Origin: Spartobacteria bacterium | GTDB lineage: Bacteria > Verrucomicrobiota > Verrucomicrobiia > Chthoniobacterales > UBA10450 | Assembly: GCA_003167365.1 (NCBI GenBank) | Contig: PMTM01000003.1 | Location: forward strand, 307,163 to 371,162 | Direction: 5' to 3' | DNA: 64,000 nucleotides | Shown here: piece by piece, positions 63,516 to 64,000 of the stretch | Numbering within the stretch: the first letter of the stretch is position 1 | Layout of the letters: each line of letters opens with the position of its first letter | Notes under the pieces: generated by a model | Database searches by the model: none | Seen by the model: the letters and a program-made list of their open reading frames with translations, nothing else | Told to the model about the DNA's origin: nothing | Translations under genes and position numbers: made by a program

Positions 63516-64000
63516 ATGAAGACGCGAAAGCTACGCCGCAACAGATTGACTTTCCTTAGCACCTCGCGCTGGGCCGCATACGCCACGGCCGGTGCTGCTA
63601 CCGCGATTGCCGGCGTAAATTCCGCTGAAGCCGCTATTCATTATTCGGGCGTTTTAAATGTACCGGTGCCTACGGGCGAAGGTACCCCTGATAACTTCGC
63701 GTTGGATAATGGCGCTCAGATCAGATTTGCGAACATCTTTACGACCAGCTCCAGAGGAATCGCCCTTTTCCGGATTGAGGGTGCGGCGGTGTCCAACATG
63801 TTCGTAGGCAGTGCAACCGGAAATTTCCGGTATCCATCGAATCTGGCTGCCGGTGCGAATATCGCTGCAGGCCCCTTCGCGTCGATGAATGCCAACTTCT
63901 TTGCCACCCTGGCTTATGGCAACGGTTTTGTACACAGCAAATTTCTCTCGGCGGGAACTGGTTTCATCGGATTCAGATTTAATGGCGGCAGCGGTATCGA
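63516..64000 (+). CDS. Exported protein, N-terminal part
   Basis: The frame is open from the ATG to the window edge (161 codons). The N terminus is basic with a hydrophobic stretch (WAAYATAGAATAIAGVNSAEA) that reads as a signal peptide, then a beta-rich chain (IHYSGVLNVPVPTGEG) follows. It shares the upstream element with the PEP-CTERM gene, and I expect a PEP-CTERM tail beyond the edge, which is not visible. Confidence 0.75.
   Translation, partial: MKTRKLRRNRLTFLSTSRWAAYATAGAATAIAGVNSAEAAIHYSGVLNVPVPTGEGTPDNFALDNGAQIRFANIFTTSSRGIALFRIEGAAVSNMFVGSATGNFRYPSNLAAGANIAAGPFASMNANFFATLAYGNGFVHSKFLSAGTGFIGFRFNGGSGI

Overview
The window is a gene-dense bacterial chromosome segment of fairly high GC. 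The gene content fits a soil-type Verrucomicrobiota, possibly near Chthoniobacterales. This is inferred from a PEP-CTERM protein, a DUF1501/DUF1800 pair, a complex I operon with a nuoE-nuoF fusion, and many short palindromic intergenic repeats; no rRNA or marker search could be run. I see no rRNA, tRNA, CRISPR array, prophage or transposase gene. No stretch above about 300 bases lacks a gene or repeat.

Layout. 1-10.7 kb: end of a repeat-rich protein, a K+-independent proton-pumping pyrophosphatase, a secreted prolyl oligopeptidase, and a TetR-controlled RND efflux operon with a 26-bp palindromic operator. 10.8-24.3 kb: housekeeping genes (tilS, gltX, aroE, proC, nadA, xthA) mixed with a CHASE2-like membrane protein, an M19 dipeptidase, the DUF1501/DUF1800 pair and a beta-CASP nuclease; the gaps are filled by repeats. 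24.3-30.3 kb: a DCC/lipase-maturation-factor fusion, a three-gene membrane-stress-like cluster, and two PilT-type ATPases separated by a small GxxExxY nuclease-like gene. 30.4-33.0 kb: a lower-GC two-gene ATPase plus TOPRIM-like unit (possible defence system) and an HNH endonuclease. 33.2-46.8 kb: the complex I operon nuoD-(two BamE-like lipoproteins)-nuoEF-(GxxExxY gene)-nuoG-H-I-J-K-L-M-N, all on the minus strand; nuoA, nuoB and nuoC are not here. 46.9-58.4 kb: fabD, a GT39-like protein, a PIG-L deacetylase, yqeY, ispD, a TPR/Rossmann/nucleotide-cyclase protein, a family 9 glycosyltransferase, a phosphoesterase, an ABC transporter pair and acylphosphatase. 58.5-64 kb: small secreted proteins, then two exported proteins (one with a clear PEP-CTERM tail) that share an upstream element and flank a phosphodiesterase-TPR protein.

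The most unusual signal is the repeat landscape. Family A (seven copies, ends TGTCATCC/GGATGACA) sits against start codons and seems to donate ribosome-binding sites. Family B (double hairpins, ends TGTAG/CTACA or GGTAGGG/CCCTACC) supplies stop codons to several genes, and one 54-bp copy lies in frame inside a coding region. Family C is a set of imperfect inverted pairs built from 7-10 nt tandem words. Two family C elements carry a GxxExxY PD-(D/E)XK-like gene between their arms, one between the pilT genes and one inside the nuo operon, and an ORF-less element with the same arm words as the first lies near 33.15 kb. This looks like a family of hairpin elements with an occasional nuclease-like cargo, and is the best candidate here for an undescribed mobile system.
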